DNA of 64,000 nt, from the NCBI GenBank assembly GCA_044238845.1, contig JBIICN010000003.1:62001-126000 (forward strand), written 5' to 3'. This DNA is from UBA4416 sp044238845. Lineage in GTDB: Bacteria; Bacteroidota; Bacteroidia; B-17B0; Aurantibacillaceae. The position numbers were made by a program, and so were the translations under genes. The notes beneath the pieces were generated by a model that had not been told where the DNA came from, made no database searches, and saw only the letters and a list, made by a program, of their open reading frames with translations. Of the stretch, positions 8,874 through 18,278 are shown one piece after another; position 1 is the stretch's first letter, and each line of letters opens with the position of its first letter.

Positions 8874-9923
8874 TTAATCACAGAAACCTGAAGTGTATCG
8901 TTTTCCTTCAATTGCTCCATACTCTGCCGCTTTCTTCCAATCAGCACAAGCACCATCTTCGTCTCTTAACATTTGTTTAGCTATACCTCTATTTACATAT
9001 GCAGCCGCTAATTTAGCATCTGCTTGTATTGCTTTATTAGCCCATTCTGTGGCAGCCTTGTAATCTTTCTTTTTAATATAGGCGGAAGCCATATTATTCA
9101 TTGCTAATACATAATTTGGTTTTATTTTTAACGCTGCGTCAAAATCAGCAATAGCACCGGCAAAATCATTTAAATTTAATTTTGCAGTTCCTCTGTTATT
9201 AAGAGCAATATAATAATCTGATTTAATACTAATAGCTTTGTTATAGGCTTCAATAGCACCTGCGTTATCACCTTTATTTCGTTTACAAGAGCCTAAATTA
9301 TTATAGGCAAAAAATAATTTAGAATCTATAGAAATTGCTTTTTCGTAATCAATAATAGCTCCAGCTTCGTCTCCCGATTGTTTCTTTGCAGAAGCTCTAT
9401 CGTTATATGCGTAAGCGTAGTCTTTCTTATTTGCAATCGCTTTATCATATTCTGAAATTGCATATTTATAATCGCCTTGTTCAAAATTTATCTGTCCATT
9501 TAAGTAAAAAGCCTTACTGTATGTATCATCAATAAAAATGGTTTTACTTAAATAAGAAACACAAGAATCTTTTTTGTTGATTGCATAAAAACTTTGAGCC
9601 TTACCAAATAAAGCATCCGTATTAATAGGATTAATTGCTAAAGCTTTATTAAAATCTTCAATAGATGCGTCAAAAGACTTAGATTCATATTTTGCAAAGC
9701 CTCTATTGCAATAAGCCTTATCGAAATTGAGTTTAAAAGATAGAGCCTTTGTAAAATGCTCTATAGCCATGTTATAGTCCTTTTTACCCATTAATTCTAA
9801 CCCATTATTATAAGCATTTTCTGCCTCTTGATCTGTAGTAAGGGCTGTTTTTACTTTTACGGTGTCTTGAGCTGATATATTTAAATATAAAAAACTAAGA
9901 CAAACTAATACAGTTTTTTGCAT
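8874..9923 (-). CDS. Periplasmic TPR-repeat protein
   Basis: This 349-residue protein has a short signal peptide (ending NISAQ) and about nine tetratricopeptide repeats of 34 residues that fill the rest of the chain, for example AIEHFTKALSFKLNFDKAYC and AIEAYNKAISIKSDYYIALN. Such proteins are protein-binding scaffolds and no enzymatic motif is present. The short C-terminus with DGACADWKKAAEYG is a common end in Bacteroidota TPR proteins. It lies 43 bases upstream of the PorE-like gene on the same strand and may be co-transcribed with it, which would place it in the same envelope pathway (inference). Confidence 0.82.
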   Translation of the reverse strand: MQKTVLVCLSFLYLNISAQDTVKVKTALTTDQEAENAYNNGLELMGKKDYNMAIEHFTKALSFKLNFDKAYCNRGFAKYESKSFDASIEDFNKALAINPINTDALFGKAQSFYAINKKDSCVSYLSKTIFIDDTYSKAFYLNGQINFEQGDYKYAISEYDKAIANKKDYAYAYNDRASAKKQSGDEAGAIIDYEKAISIDSKLFFAYNNLGSCKRNKGDNAGAIEAYNKAISIKSDYYIALNNRGTAKLNLNDFAGAIADFDAALKIKPNYVLAMNNMASAYIKKKDYKAATEWANKAIQADAKLAAAYVNRGIAKQMLRDEDGACADWKKAAEYGAIEGKRYTSGFCD

Positions 9924-9980
9924 AGTATGATTTGTTACGTTTTAAAGATAGGAAAATAAATGAAAAAAAGGAATTATTTA

Positions 9981-10697
9981 CTAAAAATTAAGGTAATAAT
10001 CTTTGGTCAATTCCTTATATTCATCTGTATACTGATGTCTTTCGTCTAACTCTATAGCAATGGTTTTTTCAGAAAATTCGGTGGGTGTAAACTCAAATTG
10101 CATTAAATGACGTTTATCCGTATCCTTATTTACCTTAGATTTAATTCTTAATAATTTAGATAAGAAAAATCCTTTTTTTTGCGCCAATACTCTAAATTTT
10201 TCAGCCTCTAAGGTTGGTAAAATCAAACAAAATTTACCTTTTACTTCTAATAGTTTTATCACTCCTTCAATTAACTCTTCAAAAGGTAGTACATCGGCAT
10301 GACGGGCAAAAGAACGTTGTTCGTCGCTAGATTTTAAAGACTGCTCAAAATAAGGCGGATTAGTCACTATTAAATCATATTTTTTGTCAGTTACTTTTGA
10401 ATACTCTTGTAAAGACGAATGCATAACTGACACTTGTTTTGAAAATTTACTTTCTGACACATTTTGAGTGGCCTGTTCAAAAGCATTTTCGTCAATATCA
10501 ATCGCATCAATATGAGCTTGTGTTTTTTGAGCTAACATCAGCGCCACAACTCCAGTACCCGTTCCAATATCTAAAATTTGCTTACTTCCGTTTGGTATAA
10601 TCCAAGAACCCAACAAAACAGCATCTGTACCCACTTTCATAGCACACTTGTCTTGTTTAATTATAAACTGTTTAAAAGCAAATGACGTTCCAGACAT
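9981..10697 (-). CDS. trmN: tRNA1(Val) (adenine(37)-N6)-methyltransferase
   Basis: This 238-residue cytoplasmic protein starts with FKQFIIKQDKCAMKVGTDAVLLG, continues with the SAM-binding motif ILDIGTGTGVVALML, and has the N6-adenine methyltransferase catalytic motif NPPYF. LKSSDEQRSFARHAD follows, which is characteristic of the TrmN6/YfiC family that methylates A37 of tRNA-Val. Length matches the family (about 240 residues). It is transcribed away from dacB and stands alone. Confidence 0.88.
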   Translation of the reverse strand: MSGTSFAFKQFIIKQDKCAMKVGTDAVLLGSWIIPNGSKQILDIGTGTGVVALMLAQKTQAHIDAIDIDENAFEQATQNVSESKFSKQVSVMHSSLQEYSKVTDKKYDLIVTNPPYFEQSLKSSDEQRSFARHADVLPFEELIEGVIKLLEVKGKFCLILPTLEAEKFRVLAQKKGFFLSKLLRIKSKVNKDTDKRHLMQFEFTPTEFSEKTIAIELDERHQYTDEYKELTKDYYLNF

Positions 10698-10802
10698 AAA
10701 CCATGTTTATCGTTTTGAGTTGTATAAAGTTAAAAACAAAAATGAAAGAATAAAGTTTTATTTAATTAAGGAATTAATTTTATAGAAATTTAGAAAATAA
10801 AA

Positions 10803-12257
10803 ATGACAAAAACAACTCTTCTATTTATACTTATTTTACTTTCAAGTATTTCACACTCTCAAAATTCGATTGATATCGTTTTAGACAACTATAAAAAAGA
10901 CAAAGACTTACAACATGCTACATACAGTTTTTGCGTTTTAGATGCCGCAACGGGTAAAATGCTTAAAGAATACAACTCTGAATTAGCACTAATTCCAGCC
11001 AGTACCATGAAAATAGTGACAACCTCAGCTGCATTAGGCATTTTAGGAAAAGATTATACTTACAAAACCAATTTTTATATATTTCAAAAAACAGACTCCG
11101 CATCTGGACAGAATAATAACAATTTATTAATCAAAGGAGTTGGAGATCCTTCTTTTGGCTCATCTTATTTCTACATCAATGATTCATCATTCTTAAATCC
11201 AATTATTCAAAAACTAAAAGTAAAAGGGATACAAAAAATAAATGGTTCTATTATAGCTGATGTTTCCTATTTTGACAATAGCATACCAAGCACTTGGATT
11301 TGGGGTGATATAGGTAATTATTTTGGAGCAGGAGCTAATGGCTTATCCTATCGTGATAACAAATTTTCTTTGTTTTACAATAGTGGAAATCCTAATACGC
11401 CAGCCGAAATAGAAAACATTTCACCAACATACTTTTCTAAAAAAATAACATTACAATCAAACGTAATAGCATCTGGAACTGAGGATGACGCTTTTGTGTT
11501 TGGCGACCCAAATGGGTATACAAGGCTAGTGAAAGGAACAATTCCACCAAACAAAAAAAAATATGAAGTAGAAGCCGAAATGCCAGAACCTGCATTATAT
11601 TTTATAAATCAATTACAAACAGAATTAAAGAAAAATAATTTAGTCAATAATGAAACGAAATTAATCTTAAACGAAATTCCAAATACGTATCAATTAAAAT
11701 CAGAACAATTAGTTTATACTCATACATCTCCAAAACTAGAAAAGATAGTTTACTATACTAATTTAAAAAGCAACAATCACTATGCAGAAAGTTTATTAAA
11801 AACATTAGGCGCTACAAAATCAGTAAAACAAGGAAGTACAACAAATGGCATTACTGCCGTAGAAAATTACTGGAAAGATAGAGGTATTGACGTGAGTGGC
11901 TTACACATGGCCGATGGAAGTGGCTTATCAAGAGCAAATACGATTACAACTAAAATACAATCAACTATTTTATCAAAAATTTATAGAGATAGTTTAATGT
12001 ATCCTGCATTTAATGCTTCCTTACCAATTGCTGGTAGGAACGGAAGTATGACAAGCTTATGCAAAGGAACATTTGCAGAAGGTAATATGCGTGCAAAAAC
12101 GGGTTACATTAACCGAGCAAGAGGCTATTGTGGTTATGTGAAAACAAAATCAGGAAAAGAATTAGCATTCTCTGTTTTATTTAATAATTACGATTGCTCA
12201 CCTAAAGAAATGAAACTAAAGATTGAGAAGTTGCTGGTAGCGTTAGTAGATTTGTAA
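10803..12257 (+). CDS. dacB: D-alanyl-D-alanine carboxypeptidase/endopeptidase, PBP4 family
   Basis: This 484-residue protein has a signal peptide (about residues 1-20). It carries the three serine-penicillin-recognition motifs: SxxK as PASTMK (Ser67, Lys70), SxN as LKSNNHYAESLL (near 320), and KTG as RAKTGYINRARG (near 430). The 180 or so residues between motifs 1 and 2 are the extra domains typical of the PBP4/DacB class. The enzyme trims or cleaves D-Ala cross-links of peptidoglycan in the periplasm. It is monocistronic and converges on the next gene with a 3-base gap. Confidence 0.93.
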   Translation: MTKTTLLFILILLSSISHSQNSIDIVLDNYKKDKDLQHATYSFCVLDAATGKMLKEYNSELALIPASTMKIVTTSAALGILGKDYTYKTNFYIFQKTDSASGQNNNNLLIKGVGDPSFGSSYFYINDSSFLNPIIQKLKVKGIQKINGSIIADVSYFDNSIPSTWIWGDIGNYFGAGANGLSYRDNKFSLFYNSGNPNTPAEIENISPTYFSKKITLQSNVIASGTEDDAFVFGDPNGYTRLVKGTIPPNKKKYEVEAEMPEPALYFINQLQTELKKNNLVNNETKLILNEIPNTYQLKSEQLVYTHTSPKLEKIVYYTNLKSNNHYAESLLKTLGATKSVKQGSTTNGITAVENYWKDRGIDVSGLHMADGSGLSRANTITTKIQSTILSKIYRDSLMYPAFNASLPIAGRNGSMTSLCKGTFAEGNMRAKTGYINRARGYCGYVKTKSGKELAFSVLFNNYDCSPKEMKLKIEKLLVALVDL

Positions 12258-12260
12258 AAA

Positions 12261-12716
12261 TCATTTATAAGTTGAAACGTCTGGCGCCTCAATCAACGCT
12301 GGTGCTTTTGGTTTTAAAACGTCTATAAAAAATATATTAACAATATGCTTGTCTTTAGTTAAAAAACTACCAGACATCCCATCAACAACTTTCAAATTCA
12401 ATTTCAAATTTGATTCACCATTATTATAATTATCATGCAGAACTTTCTTAGGGTTAACGTAATTACCTTTACTATCTTTTAACAATAAGGCACTGGAAAT
12501 TTGATTTTTTAGAATGGAAATTTTACCAATGCGGCTATAACAGAACCCATCTTTTAAATCTCTAACAGTTACAACGACATCATGCTCGCCATCTAGTAAT
12601 GGCAATGTTTTTCTTTCTTTAAACAACTTCAAGTAAGCATCATAACAATTTTGCTTTGTTTGACCATAAGCGAAATTTAAAAAAAACGTCGCTATAATTA
12701 GTAGTATTAATTTCAT
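12261..12716 (-). CDS. Secreted protein of unknown function
   Basis: This 151-residue protein has a signal peptide ending NFAYGQ. The mature part contains DGEHDVVVTVRDLKDGFCY, then ISSALLLKDSKGNYV and KHIVNIFFIDVLKPKAP, and looks beta-rich. It has no motif I can assign to a family. It is convergent with dacB and has no co-directional close partner, since the aminotransferase gene starts over 1.3 kb upstream with its stop about 100 bases away. Export is likely and function unknown. Confidence 0.6.
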   Translation of the reverse strand: MKLILLIIATFFLNFAYGQTKQNCYDAYLKLFKERKTLPLLDGEHDVVVTVRDLKDGFCYSRIGKISILKNQISSALLLKDSKGNYVNPKKVLHDNYNNGESNLKLNLKVVDGMSGSFLTKDKHIVNIFFIDVLKPKAPALIEAPDVSTYK

Positions 12717-12817
12717 AATTCTTTAATAATTAAACCTATTCCAAAAGTAAATAATAATTAAATAATACACTAAAAATAAATTAAGTGAGGCTAGATAAAC
12801 TAAATCATGGAAGCGTT

Positions 12818-14020
12818 CTATATTTTAGAAACACATGTATTAATTGATTCTATCACAATAGAACACGCCCTTTTTATTTGTTCATCTGTAATAATTAATG
12901 GTGGCGCTATGCGCATAGAATGAGAATTGAATAAAAACCAATCAACAATTAATCCGTTCTTAACACAAGTTTCGATGATTTTAAAATTCAATTCGGTGTC
13001 TCCAAAATCTAAAGACAACATAAAGCCTTTACCTTTAATGTTTTTAATGGCAGGATGAATTAATAATGAACGAATCAAATTTGATTTACGTTCTAGATCA
13101 TCCATTAATTTCTCGGATTGAATAGTTTGTAAACAAGCCAATGAAGCCGCACAACAAACCGCATTACCTCCAAATGTATTTATATTTCCTAAAACAGGAT
13201 TATAAGTAAATTCGTTTAATAATTTTTGAGAGCTGATAAAACAGCCAATGGGTAATCCTCCTCCCATACCTTTTGCCAATAACAAAATATCAGGCACAAT
13301 GCCTGTTTGTTCAAATGCAAAAAAAGTACCGCTGCGTCCAAATCCATTTTGAATTTCATCCAAAATCATCAAAGCACAATGTTCATCACATTTTTTTCGA
13401 ATAGCTTGCAAAAACTCATTGCTAGCAACTGTATAACCAGTTTCGCTTTGCACAGGTTCTAAAATTACGGCTGCTGTTTTTGAAGTGATGTATTTATTAA
13501 CGTCTTCTATAGAATTATAATCAAGGATTCTTACATCTGGTAATAAAGGACGAAATGCTTGTTTAAATTCCTCATTACCCATCACACTTAAAGAACCATG
13601 CGAACTACCATGATATGAATCTCTAAAGCAAATAATTTCTGTTTTACCAGTAACACGCTTTGCTAATTTTAAAGCCCCTTCGGTCGCTTCAGTTCCTGAA
13701 TTGGTATAAAAAACAGAATTTAAATTCGGAGGTAATAAATCAGTTAAAGCTTTTGCTAATTTAATTTGAGGTGCTTGAACATACTCACCATACACCATTA
13801 AATGCATGTATGTTTCACTTTGTTGTTGAATAGCTTTTACAACATTAGGATGACAATGCCCAACATTACTAACCGAAATACCGGAAATAAAATCTAAATA
13901 CGAATTATTATGGGTATCATATAAATAAACGCCTTGCGCTTTTACTATTTCCAAATCCATTGGTTTTGGAGACACTTGCGCTACATGATTTAAAAATAAT
14001 TGTCGGTTAGAAATTTGCAT
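12818..14020 (-). CDS. Class III PLP-dependent aminotransferase
   Basis: This 400-residue protein has the fold-type I class III pattern. It shows FISGISVSNVGHCHP near residue 50 and the phosphate-binding VFYTNSGTEATEGALKLA near 105-120. CFRDSYHGSSHGS follows, then LDEIQNGFGRSG (Asp221 contacts the pyridine nitrogen) and the Schiff-base lysine in LLLAKGMGGGLPIG (Lys250). Length and motifs match the acetylornithine/ornithine aminotransferase group, but substrate cannot be fixed from motifs. No arginine or proline gene is adjacent, so a general omega-aminotransferase role is equally possible. Confidence 0.85.
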   Translation of the reverse strand: MQISNRQLFLNHVAQVSPKPMDLEIVKAQGVYLYDTHNNSYLDFISGISVSNVGHCHPNVVKAIQQQSETYMHLMVYGEYVQAPQIKLAKALTDLLPPNLNSVFYTNSGTEATEGALKLAKRVTGKTEIICFRDSYHGSSHGSLSVMGNEEFKQAFRPLLPDVRILDYNSIEDVNKYITSKTAAVILEPVQSETGYTVASNEFLQAIRKKCDEHCALMILDEIQNGFGRSGTFFAFEQTGIVPDILLLAKGMGGGLPIGCFISSQKLLNEFTYNPVLGNINTFGGNAVCCAASLACLQTIQSEKLMDDLERKSNLIRSLLIHPAIKNIKGKGFMLSLDFGDTELNFKIIETCVKNGLIVDWFLFNSHSMRIAPPLIITDEQIKRACSIVIESINTCVSKI

Positions 14021-14067
14021 AACAAAAAAGTGCCTGTATCTATAAACACAGGCACAAATTTAATTTA

Positions 14068-14466
14068 TTAATTAAAGAAATCGAAAAAGAACATCACAGC
14101 TGCTTGTCTCTTATCTACGCCACTAGCAGAACCAACAACACTTCCATTTTTTCTAATATCACCATTGCTTTCAATTTTACCAACCACACTTCCATTAATT
14201 CTAACATCTCCATTAGATTCTACCTTACCAACAACAGAACCATTTTTACGGATATCTCCGTTTGATTCAATCTTACCTTTAACGCTACCGTTTACGCGAA
14301 TGTCCCCGTTTGATTCAAATTTTCCTTTAACACTTCCATTAAGGCGAACGTCTCCATTTGATTCAATTTTACCAAATGACGAACCGCCTTTTCTTAAATC
14401 CTGAGCCGAAACCGTGTTAATAGCCAAACAAGTTGCAACTGTCAATACTAAATATTTTAATTTCAT
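14068..14466 (-). CDS. Secreted five-repeat (5-fold beta-flower-like) protein
   Basis: This 132-residue protein has a signal peptide ending TVSAQ. It is built of five near-identical 16-residue units covering residues 32-111, consensus GKIESNGDIRKNGSVV, and ends in a hydrophobic tail VMFFFDFFN. It fits the pattern annotated in Bacteroidota as 5-fold beta-flower protein: five short blades, each with ES-G-D and NGS turns. Function is unknown and a structural or binding role on the cell surface is possible. A clean 5' leader separates it from yigZ, and it is likely a single-gene transcript. Confidence 0.72.
   Translation of the reverse strand: MKLKYLVLTVATCLAINTVSAQDLRKGGSSFGKIESNGDVRLNGSVKGKFESNGDIRVNGSVKGKIESNGDIRKNGSVVGKVESNGDVRINGSVVGKIESNGDIRKNGSVVGSASGVDKRQAAVMFFFDFFN
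14134..14373 (-). repeat. Five tandem 48-bp coding repeats
   Basis: Five in-frame 48-bp units encode the 16-residue blades of the beta-flower protein. Units differ mainly at third codon positions and at a few blade positions (I/F/V after GK, L/V/K/I before NGS). Such an array could gain or lose units by slippage. Confidence 0.8.
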
Positions 14467-14536
14467 AATTATAATTTTTTAAGATTAACATTAAAAGTAA
14501 TAAGGAATTTTATCATTCGCTAATTTTAAAATGAAG

Positions 14537-15142
14537 TTATTTATACTCTAACTTCAATCCTTCTATTTTCTTCAACTTTTCTTCGCATTGTTCGCTATTA
14601 GCCTTGCGAATACTAAAACTAATTTCGCAATTATTGTCAAACTGCTGATTGGTAATTTTACAATCCAAATGCTTTAATAATTTCATCACATCATTTAAAT
14701 GTTCGAAATAAAATTGAATCGTATAATTAAACAATATCTGTTTTTCGATAATAGTAGACACTTTAATCACATCAGCCGCTGAATTTTTATAGGCATTAAT
14801 TAAGCCACTCACCCCCAGTAAAGTTCCTCCAAAATAACGCACCACCACAATTAAAATATTCGTTAAATCATTGGATTGAATTTGACCTAATATAGGCTTA
14901 CCCGCAGTATTATTAGGCTCGCCGTCGTCATTAGCTCTAAAATTCATTTTATCTACTCCTAATCGATACGCATAACAATGATGATTGGCAGTGTGATGTT
15001 CTTTTTTTAATTGATTTAAAATTCCTTTAATTTGCTGATCATTTTCAACAGGATAAGCAAAAGCTAAAAACTTACTACCTTTATCTTTAAAGATGGCTTC
15101 GGCAGGTTTTTCAATAGTTAGATAGGTATCGGAGAACAACAT
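14537..15142 (-). CDS. YigZ/IMPACT (UPF0029) family protein
   Basis: This protein of about 201 residues has the IMPACT/UPF0029 domain: NHHCYAYRLGVDK, FRANDDGEPNNTAGKPIL, and the signature VVRYFGGTLLGVSGLINAYK. The C-terminal DUF1949-like part completes the YigZ architecture. Its role is unclear; family members have been linked to translation and stress regulation. The frame opens at GTG 15145, but ATG at 15142 is preferred, leaving 3 bases after the eamA stop. It is the third gene of the ribD-eamA-yigZ operon. Confidence 0.88.
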   Translation of the reverse strand: MLFSDTYLTIEKPAEAIFKDKGSKFLAFAYPVENDQQIKGILNQLKKEHHTANHHCYAYRLGVDKMNFRANDDGEPNNTAGKPILGQIQSNDLTNILIVVVRYFGGTLLGVSGLINAYKNSAADVIKVSTIIEKQILFNYTIQFYFEHLNDVMKLLKHLDCKITNQQFDNNCEISFSIRKANSEQCEEKLKKIEGLKLEYK

Positions 15143-15145
15143 CAC

Positions 15146-16027
15146 TTATTTCATCAACTGAGGTAATAATCCTAATATTAAAATAGCTAACAAACTCAAA
15201 CCTATTCCTAACCAATTTTTAGAAGATAATTTTTCTTTAAATACAATGACCGAAACAATCGTAGATAAAGTTAAAATACTTAAGTTATTGATAGGAAACA
15301 ACACAGAAGGCTCCATCACATTTGCATTTAAAGCTGAAATAATAAAATACATCGTTCCAAAATTAATAGCGCCTAAAATAATTCCCGCAGGAATTGCTTG
15401 TAATTGAAATTTTTCCTTTTTGATAATTAACTGATATAACAACATGATAAATCCAAATACAAAAGCTGTAGAAAATATAGTTGACAAAAACGCATCAAAA
15501 TTTAAATCATTTAATAAATTACGTTGCGCATAATTAATAGAAGAATCTATAATACCGCTACATCCAAAAATAATTAACGGAAACAACCACCATAACTTAT
15601 CAGCAGGCTTACCTTCTGTTTCTTTATGAGACACTAAATACACGGCAACAATAGCTAAAATAATTCCAATAATTTTAGAAACAGACACACCATCTCCGTA
15701 AAACAAAATAGCAATGCTAATGGGCACCACTACAGACATACGATTAGCTACCTGAGCTACCGAAATACCTTGTTTGGCAGTTGTTTCAGCTATCACAAAT
15801 AAACTGCTAATAAAAACGATTCCTAAAAAAACAGCTATTAAAAAAAATGGTTGTTCAAAAACATTTGCTGGAGTAACATCCGATTTAGTCGTTAAAAAGC
15901 CCAGAGAACCAGCAATGATGTAATTAACAATAATCGCTTGAAAAGCATTTATATTTCTAATAGAAATAATTTTAAAAGAGATTCCGAATAAAGTTGAAAC
16001 TAAAATAGAAAGTAATAAAAAAAGCAT
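15146..16027 (-). CDS. EamA/DMT-superfamily transporter
   Basis: This 293-residue protein is almost wholly hydrophobic with about ten membrane helices, arranged as two EamA halves (roughly residues 1-135 and 150-290). Each half ends in a conserved pattern near a helix, such as SKIIGIILAIVAVYLV and SSKNWLGIGLSLLAIL. DMT exporters move metabolites, but the substrate is unknown. It is wedged between ribD (1-base gap) and yigZ (3-base gap) in one operon. A link to riboflavin precursors is conceivable but not shown. Confidence 0.82.
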   Translation of the reverse strand: MLFLLLSILVSTLFGISFKIISIRNINAFQAIIVNYIIAGSLGFLTTKSDVTPANVFEQPFFLIAVFLGIVFISSLFVIAETTAKQGISVAQVANRMSVVVPISIAILFYGDGVSVSKIIGIILAIVAVYLVSHKETEGKPADKLWWLFPLIIFGCSGIIDSSINYAQRNLLNDLNFDAFLSTIFSTAFVFGFIMLLYQLIIKKEKFQLQAIPAGIILGAINFGTMYFIISALNANVMEPSVLFPINNLSILTLSTIVSVIVFKEKLSSKNWLGIGLSLLAILILGLLPQLMK

Positions 16028-16028
16028 A

Positions 16029-17045
16029 TTAAGAATTTAGAATAGTATATAATAAATCATTTCCAATGTTTACGGGAGTGATATTATTTAAATTAATTTC
16101 AGGTGCTGTAATTCCTCGCTCAATTTTTTTCGTGGGGTTTACAAATACCTGTGCTTCATCCCAAACATTGATATTCATAAAATTGTAAATTGTATTTGTT
16201 CCGCCTTCAATAATAACGCTAGAGATATTATTTTTAAAACAATAGTCTAACACATCTTGAACTTTTTTGTTCCAATCAATTTTTAGAAACTCAATATTAT
16301 TTTTCATGTCATCTTTCAGAGGATTAAAAATAATTGTTCTAGCATCTTCATTAAACACATTTAAATCCATATGCAAATCAACTGTTCGAGACAATACTAA
16401 GCGAATTGGATTTTTACCGTTAGCCAAACGTGTTGTCAATAATGGATTATCGTTGATTAATGTATTATAACCAATTAAAATAGCTTGCTCTTGAGAGCGC
16501 CATTGATGAACGAGTTCTTTACTTTCTTTTCCTGTAATCCAATTATCTTCTTTCTCTTGCGGTAATGGCCAATGACTAATGAATCCATCTTGCGTTTGAG
16601 CCCACTTTAAAATCACATAAGGACGTTTCTTTTCATGAAATGTAAAAAAACGTTTATTCAATGCTCTGCATTCATTATCCAAAACGCCATACTCTACTTC
16701 AATACCAGCGTTCTTTAATTTTTGAATTCCCTTTCCTGAAACTAAAGGATTGGTATCTAAATTACCAACGACCACTTTTTTAATTCCTTTACTAATAATT
16801 AAATCAGCACATGGAGGCGTTTTCCCAAAATGTGAACAGGGCTCTAAGGTTACATATAAAGTACTTTCTTTAAGTAATTCATCGCTCACTTTTTTTATAG
16901 CATTTGGTTCGGCATGTGCACTACCGTATTGCTCATGATAGCCTTCTGCTATAATTTGGCTATTACAAACAATCACACAACCTACCATTGGGTTAGGCGC
17001 AACAAGCCCTAAACCTCTTGAGGCTAAATCAAGTGCACGACGCAT
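16029..17045 (-). CDS. ribD: Riboflavin biosynthesis deaminase/reductase
   Basis: This 338-residue bifunctional enzyme carries out steps 2 and 3 of riboflavin synthesis. The N-terminal cytidine-deaminase-like domain has the zinc motif HAE (His44, Glu46) and TLEPCSHFGKTPPC (Cys70, Cys79). The C-terminal RibD_C reductase begins near residue 140 and contains ITGKESKELVHQWRSQ and VIIEGGTNTIYNF. The first ATG gives MRRALDLASRGLG, but the in-frame upstream codons read TTNETY, which matches the usual N-terminus of RibD. Translation may therefore start at a non-ATG codon (ATT at 17066). First gene of a three-gene operon. Confidence 0.93.
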   Translation of the reverse strand: MRRALDLASRGLGLVAPNPMVGCVIVCNSQIIAEGYHEQYGSAHAEPNAIKKVSDELLKESTLYVTLEPCSHFGKTPPCADLIISKGIKKVVVGNLDTNPLVSGKGIQKLKNAGIEVEYGVLDNECRALNKRFFTFHEKKRPYVILKWAQTQDGFISHWPLPQEKEDNWITGKESKELVHQWRSQEQAILIGYNTLINDNPLLTTRLANGKNPIRLVLSRTVDLHMDLNVFNEDARTIIFNPLKDDMKNNIEFLKIDWNKKVQDVLDYCFKNNISSVIIEGGTNTIYNFMNINVWDEAQVFVNPTKKIERGITAPEINLNNITPVNIGNDLLYTILNS

Positions 17046-17151
17046 GTATGTTTCGTTTGTTGTAATACTATCTACTTTAAAGGGAATTAAAGTTAAAACA
17101 TTAATTTTAAATAGAGACTAAAATTCGCCTTTAATTCATTATTTTTATACC

Positions 17152-18021
17152 ATGCTAAAATCAATGACAGGCTTTGGAAAAGCCACAAAAGAATTTGAAA
17201 ATAAAATCGTTAATGTTGAGATTCGTTCGTTAAATAGTAAAAACTTAGATTTAAGTTTGCGCTTATCATCAACCTACAGAGATAAAGAACATGAACTAAA
17301 AAGTGAAATCACTAAATTACTAGAACGCGGTAAAGTAGATTTATCAATTTATGTAGAATCTAAACAAGTAGAAACACCTGTTCAAATCAATACAGATTTA
17401 GCAAAATCTTATTACAATCAATTAAAGCAATTGGCTGTCGAGTTAAATGAGCCAACCACTAATTTAATGTCGCATGTTTTAAAAATGCCTGATGTATTAA
17501 AATCAGAACGCAAAGAGCCAAACGAACAAGATTGGAATGATATACATAGCGTTGTATTAACTGCTATTGAAGGATTAAACAAATTTAGATCTGACGAAGG
17601 GAAATCAATTGAAAAAGATTTTGAAACACGTTTAGGTATTATTGCTGATTCATTAGAAAAAATCAAAGAACATGATGCTGCAAGAATTCAAAACATTAGG
17701 GATAGAATCAAAAAGAATTTAGAAGAAGTTGTTGGGAAAGAGAAAGTGGACAATAACCGTTTTGAACAAGAGTTAATATACTATATCGAGAAGTTAGATA
17801 TTAATGAAGAAAAAGTGCGTTTAAAAACGCATTTAGATTATTTCATTAAAACCATGAAAGAGCCAGCTGGTGGGCGTAAATTAAATTTTATTGGTCAGGA
17901 AATTGGAAGAGAAGTTAATACGATTGGCTCGAAAGCGAATGATGCTGAAATGCAAAAATTAGTGGTGCTAATGAAAGATGAATTAGAAAAAATAAAAGAA
18001 CAAACCAACAACGTATTATAA
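17152..18021 (+). CDS. yicC: YicC/YloC family endoribonuclease
   Basis: This 289-residue protein begins with the family signature MLKSMTGFGKATKEF and EIRSLNSKNLDLSLRL. It ends with the DUF1732 block GGRKLNFIGQEIGREVNTIG followed by SKANDAE. YicC proteins are reported endoribonucleases acting in RNA turnover. Length matches the family (about 290). It is the first gene of a five-gene plus-strand operon with gaps of 1, 1, 1 and 3 bases, transcribed divergently from ribD. Confidence 0.92.
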   Translation: MLKSMTGFGKATKEFENKIVNVEIRSLNSKNLDLSLRLSSTYRDKEHELKSEITKLLERGKVDLSIYVESKQVETPVQINTDLAKSYYNQLKQLAVELNEPTTNLMSHVLKMPDVLKSERKEPNEQDWNDIHSVVLTAIEGLNKFRSDEGKSIEKDFETRLGIIADSLEKIKEHDAARIQNIRDRIKKNLEEVVGKEKVDNNRFEQELIYYIEKLDINEEKVRLKTHLDYFIKTMKEPAGGRKLNFIGQEIGREVNTIGSKANDAEMQKLVVLMKDELEKIKEQTNNVL

Positions 18022-18022
18022 A

Positions 18023-18277
18023 ATGAATCTTTTTAAATTATCAGGATTAATATCAATTATTGCGGGCGTGATATGCTGTGCCATGTTGTTTTATCCTGCC
18101 TTGCTTCCGTTCTCTTTATTATGCGCCATTGTTGGTTATACGTTTTCTACTATCAATGTGTATTTAAATGCAAAATTTGAAATCACAAAAAGTTGGTTTA
18201 GCATTGGTTATATTGGAATGGTTTTATCCTCTATTCCTGTTATATTTATTTTAGTTCTTATTATCAGAAATCACTAG
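18023..18277 (+). CDS. Small membrane protein of unknown function
   Basis: This 84-residue protein has about three hydrophobic helices (residues about 5-22, 25-45, 60-80) and little else. It sits one base after yicC and one base before the prenyltransferase, so it is clearly part of that operon. No family was recognised. It may be an accessory membrane subunit for its neighbours or an unrelated passenger. Confidence 0.62.
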   Translation: MNLFKLSGLISIIAGVICCAMLFYPALLPFSLLCAIVGYTFSTINVYLNAKFEITKSWFSIGYIGMVLSSIPVIFILVLIIRNH

Positions 18278-18278
18278 C

